A model generated the notes under the pieces. The model saw nothing but the letters and a program-made list of their open reading frames with translations, had not been told where the DNA came from and did no database searches. 17,898 bases of DNA. It comes from Strigomonas culicis (Eukaryota > Euglenozoa > Kinetoplastea > Trypanosomatida > Trypanosomatidae). The DNA lies in the NCBI GenBank assembly GCA_000482145.1, contig AUXH01000404.1, forward strand, positions 1 to 17,898. The letters run 5' to 3'. Of the stretch, positions 15,698-17,898 are shown piece after piece; the first letter of the stretch is position 1, and each line of letters starts with the position of its first letter. Position numbers and translations under genes: made by a program.

Positions 15698-17851
15698 ATG
15701 AAACTGTTGTATACACACTTGCCACGGAAGTCACTTTATGCCCTTGTCGCTTGTGTGGCATTGCTATTAGCTGTCTGTTCCACGGATGCTTCAACAGTAA
15801 TCCCCATCAAGGACAACATCACATTGTCCAACCGCGTAATCAATGGTGTCGTGTACAATGTGAGCACACTGGCCACCTCGTCGTCCCAATCAGTCAATTC
15901 TTTCACGGGCTGCAGCCTCACGGGCGGCGGTATTGCCTTCACTGCGTTCTCGAGCTCTGTCTCCAGCACTTCCATTCCCTTATTCAACCTGACCATGACC
16001 CAGACAGTTGTTACCAGCGCTACTATCCTCATCACTGGGTACTTTCCGCCTTACTCGAACTTGATGATCTCGCACACGACGGCCACGATGAAGGGCACCA
16101 CCCCACTCTACAACTTTCAAAGTCTCGTGCCCGAAAATCATGTGATTGTCTACGTATACGAGACAACTGCGACGTGGAATAACGACGGCACTGGTGGTGC
16201 TGTGCTCCTCATGGGTGGCTCTGTGAGACAACTGTTCCAGACGTACAGCGGTCTGTACATGGTCAACACGCATGCCAGGTACGCCGCACACATACTGCAT
16301 CAGGCGAAGCCGGAATGCTCTACCACGGCGCACTGCTTGGATATTTACAGTGGGCTGTTTGCCATTGATGTCGCGACGTGCGCGGACTGCACTGGTGAGT
16401 TTCTACGAAGTGAGAATACGGCTTCTTTCCTGACTGGAGCAAGCAGTGGTGTGGTGCGCATCTCAAATTGCACATCTACAGGGGGGCATGCTTTCATAGG
16501 AACCTTAGGGACAATCTCGTTCCAGTTCTCTGGTACCGGCAACCTTGTTTTCTACGGCATAACAGTGGACAGCACATTTTTAGGTGCTGGCACTGCTAAC
16601 ATGGGACTGGCAGGTGTGGGTTACTTGTCTTTCATGCACGTCAACGCAGTCTCTGTTGGTGCTATATCTGCTGCCTTGCCAAGTATGACTAACAGCGATA
16701 ATGTTGTCTGGATGGGCAACATCACCTTGAATGGCACGCTCCTGACTTCTGTCTCGGACCTTGCATCGAACTATTTAACGACCAACTACTTCTTGGATCC
16801 GTATGGTATGGTATCTGAGGTCACGGGAATCTCGGGAGTTGCGGACGCGGTTGGGTCTCCCGCTTCCGTATTCTGCGCGCGCCCTGGCTTCTCCAACTCC
16901 TCATGGGAAGAGTTCAACACGTGGAAGCGCGCCAAGTGCAACTGTGCGACGGGTACCTACGGCCCCTACTGCATGCAGATCCCAGACCCCATCTTGTATT
17001 ATGTGAACTACAGGGGAGGGAACACAGCCATTCCGTTAAGCACTGGTTTTCTCGTCGGTATCATTGTGGGTCCCATTTGCTTTGTGCTTGTGGTGCTCAT
17101 TCTACTGTTGTTATGTATTTTATACTGTCGAAAGAAACGGACCGTCCGGTATATATGTGACAGTGACGCCAACGCCGACATGTATACTACAGACTTACTG
17201 AAATGTAGGAATGAATGGACGCATGGTCACATCAACTCACAGCGCTCTTTTTCTCATTACCGCATGAATCCGTCGAATCTGAATCGCCGGGCGAGTTTAC
17301 AGGGACCGAATTCGTCTTTCAACGGAGAGCCACTGACTACGTATCGCCGGGCGAGTTCGCAGGGATCCTATATGTGCTTCAACGGGGAGCCACTGTCTGC
17401 GGAACGCCGGGCGAGTCCACACCGACGCAGTTCGTGCTTCAATGGAGAACCACTAGCTATCGAGTGTCCCACGAGCTCACCAAAACCCAATCCGCCTTTG
17501 AACGAGGAGCCACTGTCTGCGGAACGCCGGGCGAGTCCACACCGACGCAGTTCGTGCTTCAATGGAGAACCACTAGCTATCGAGTGTCCCACGAGTTCAC
17601 TAGAACCCAATCCGCCTTTGAACGAGGAGCCACTGACGATGGAACGCCGGAAGAGTTCACTGGAGCCGAAGCCGTCTTTCAAGGAGGAGCCGCTGCCTAT
17701 GGAACGCCGGAGAAGCTCACAGCGACGCAAGTCGTCTTTCAAAGAGGATCCCCTAGTTACAAATAGCCAGGCTGCAGCAGAACGCTCTTTTTTCGCATTA
17801 CAGCGTGAAGCCGTCGAATCTGAATTACCGGAGGGGTTCACAGGAACCTAA
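15698..17851 (+). CDS. type I surface glycoprotein, DGF-1-like ectodomain, repetitive phospho-motif tail
   Basis: 717 residues from ATG 15698; no in-frame ATG lies upstream after the acceptor. Signal peptide at about 1-31 (LYALVACVALLLAVCSTDAS). The ectodomain at about 32-449 is rich in Ser/Thr/Gly and short beta-type repeats, with seven N-glycosylation sequons (N40, N54, N97, N257, N341, N345, N400), paired cysteines and, next to the membrane, a cysteine-rich EGF-like end (C393, C414, C416, C425; CNCATGTYGPYC). A single membrane span at about 450-477 is followed by basic RKKR. The cytoplasmic tail (about 480-717) holds eight 20-residue repeats. The beta-helix look, and motifs such as ISNCTSTGG, recall trypanosome dispersed gene family 1 (DGF-1) proteins, but this one is far shorter and the match is by eye. 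The stop at 17851 is probably caused by a one-base frameshift at the T-run 17788-17793, so the native tail may be longer. Confidence 0.85.
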   Translation: MKLLYTHLPRKSLYALVACVALLLAVCSTDASTVIPIKDNITLSNRVINGVVYNVSTLATSSSQSVNSFTGCSLTGGGIAFTAFSSSVSSTSIPLFNLTMTQTVVTSATILITGYFPPYSNLMISHTTATMKGTTPLYNFQSLVPENHVIVYVYETTATWNNDGTGGAVLLMGGSVRQLFQTYSGLYMVNTHARYAAHILHQAKPECSTTAHCLDIYSGLFAIDVATCADCTGEFLRSENTASFLTGASSGVVRISNCTSTGGHAFIGTLGTISFQFSGTGNLVFYGITVDSTFLGAGTANMGLAGVGYLSFMHVNAVSVGAISAALPSMTNSDNVVWMGNITLNGTLLTSVSDLASNYLTTNYFLDPYGMVSEVTGISGVADAVGSPASVFCARPGFSNSSWEEFNTWKRAKCNCATGTYGPYCMQIPDPILYYVNYRGGNTAIPLSTGFLVGIIVGPICFVLVVLILLLLCILYCRKKRTVRYICDSDANADMYTTDLLKCRNEWTHGHINSQRSFSHYRMNPSNLNRRASLQGPNSSFNGEPLTTYRRASSQGSYMCFNGEPLSAERRASPHRRSSCFNGEPLAIECPTSSPKPNPPLNEEPLSAERRASPHRRSSCFNGEPLAIECPTSSLEPNPPLNEEPLTMERRKSSLEPKPSFKEEPLPMERRRSSQRRKSSFKEDPLVTNSQAAAERSFFALQREAVESELPEGFTGT
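17281..17760 (+). repeat. tandem array of eight exact-length 60-base units
   Basis: Eight consecutive units, each exactly 60 bases, within the tail-coding part of the surface gene. Each encodes 20 residues with a core of the type RRAS...SSFNGEPL. Units 3 and 5 (17401-17460, 17521-17580) are identical, and units 4 and 6 differ at only about seven positions. Units 3-4 and 5-6 are therefore a recent 120-base duplication. Units 4 and 6 have lost the RR motif (CPTSS...NPPLNEEPL). Confidence 0.95.
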
Positions 17852-17898
17852 TTCCTCTTTCAACGGAGAGCCACTGACGATGGAACGCCGGAAGAGTT
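17781..17898 (+). repeat. second copy of the array's leading segment, running off the window
   Basis: Bases 17783-17898 repeat 17243-17357, the segment that begins the array, at an offset of 540 bases (nine 60-base units). The offset becomes 541 after the T-run, which has six Ts (17788-17793) here and five (17248-17252) in the first copy. Shared landmarks are CGCTCTTTTT, GAA(T/G)CCGTCGAATCTGAAT and CTCTTTCAACGGAGAGCCACTGAC. The copy is cut by the window end, so the array very likely continues. Confidence 0.85.

Noticed and set aside
15469..16182. 237-codon forward ORF overlapping the start of the surface gene.
   Set aside because: Its second half is an out-of-frame shadow of the surface protein; the first half is translated T-rich leader.
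1..17898. Search for tRNA genes, CRISPR arrays, ingi/SLACS-like retroelements and spliced-leader RNA genes.
   Set aside because: No cloverleaf with T-loop consensus, no spaced direct repeats of CRISPR type and no reverse-transcriptase or long poly(A)-tailed element were found by eye; the only direct-repeat array is the coding 60-base one.

Overview
The window comes from a kinetoplastid (trypanosomatid) nuclear chromosome. All convincing genes lie head-to-tail on the + strand. They have no visible introns and no individual promoters. They are separated by 350-2100 bases of pyrimidine-rich, microsatellite-rich DNA, in which long T/C tracts precede an AG just upstream of most start codons. This is the layout of a polycistronic unit matured by spliced-leader trans-splicing. 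From memory, an NXT1/Mtr2-like gene directly followed by an NDR-family kinase also matches Trypanosoma brucei chromosome 7. The last gene resembles DGF-1-type surface proteins, which favours a Trypanosoma-like species, but I cannot name the species.

Layout, left to right. (1) A PLCXD-type phosphatidylinositol phospholipase C X-domain protein (213-1286). (2) A probably mitochondrial protein with four zinc-ribbon/treble-clef modules (1671-2888). (3) A 928-residue helical protein, possibly APC5-like (3133-5919). (4) An NXT1/p15 (Mtr2-like) mRNA-export factor (6483-6881). (5) An NDR/LATS-type AGC kinase (7442-8794). (6) A short secretory-pathway thioredoxin-fold protein that has lost the first active-site cysteine (9199-9618). 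(7) About 1.4 kb with no intact gene, holding a probable decayed gene (about 9970-10520). (8) Two proteins I do not recognise (11002-11943 and 12294-13595). (9) About 2 kb with no intact gene, with simple repeats and possibly a second decayed gene (about 13912-15066). (10) A type I surface glycoprotein (15698-17851) whose cytoplasmic tail is an exact 60-base repeat array.

The left three quarters is an ordinary housekeeping array with functions in mRNA export, signalling, a possible cell-cycle role and mitochondrial zinc-ribbon proteins. The right quarter changes character to decayed coding sequence and a repeat-bearing surface gene, as expected at the edge of a conserved syntenic block or at an internal site of surface-gene insertion.

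The most notable signal is the tail of the last gene. Eight 20-residue units carry about nine R-R-x-S motifs, the basophilic (PKA-type) phosphorylation consensus. The sequence that introduces this array recurs 540 bases later with one extra T in a T-run. The extra T throws the reading frame off and causes the annotated stop at 17851. The original register stays open to the end of the window, so the array very probably continues beyond it.
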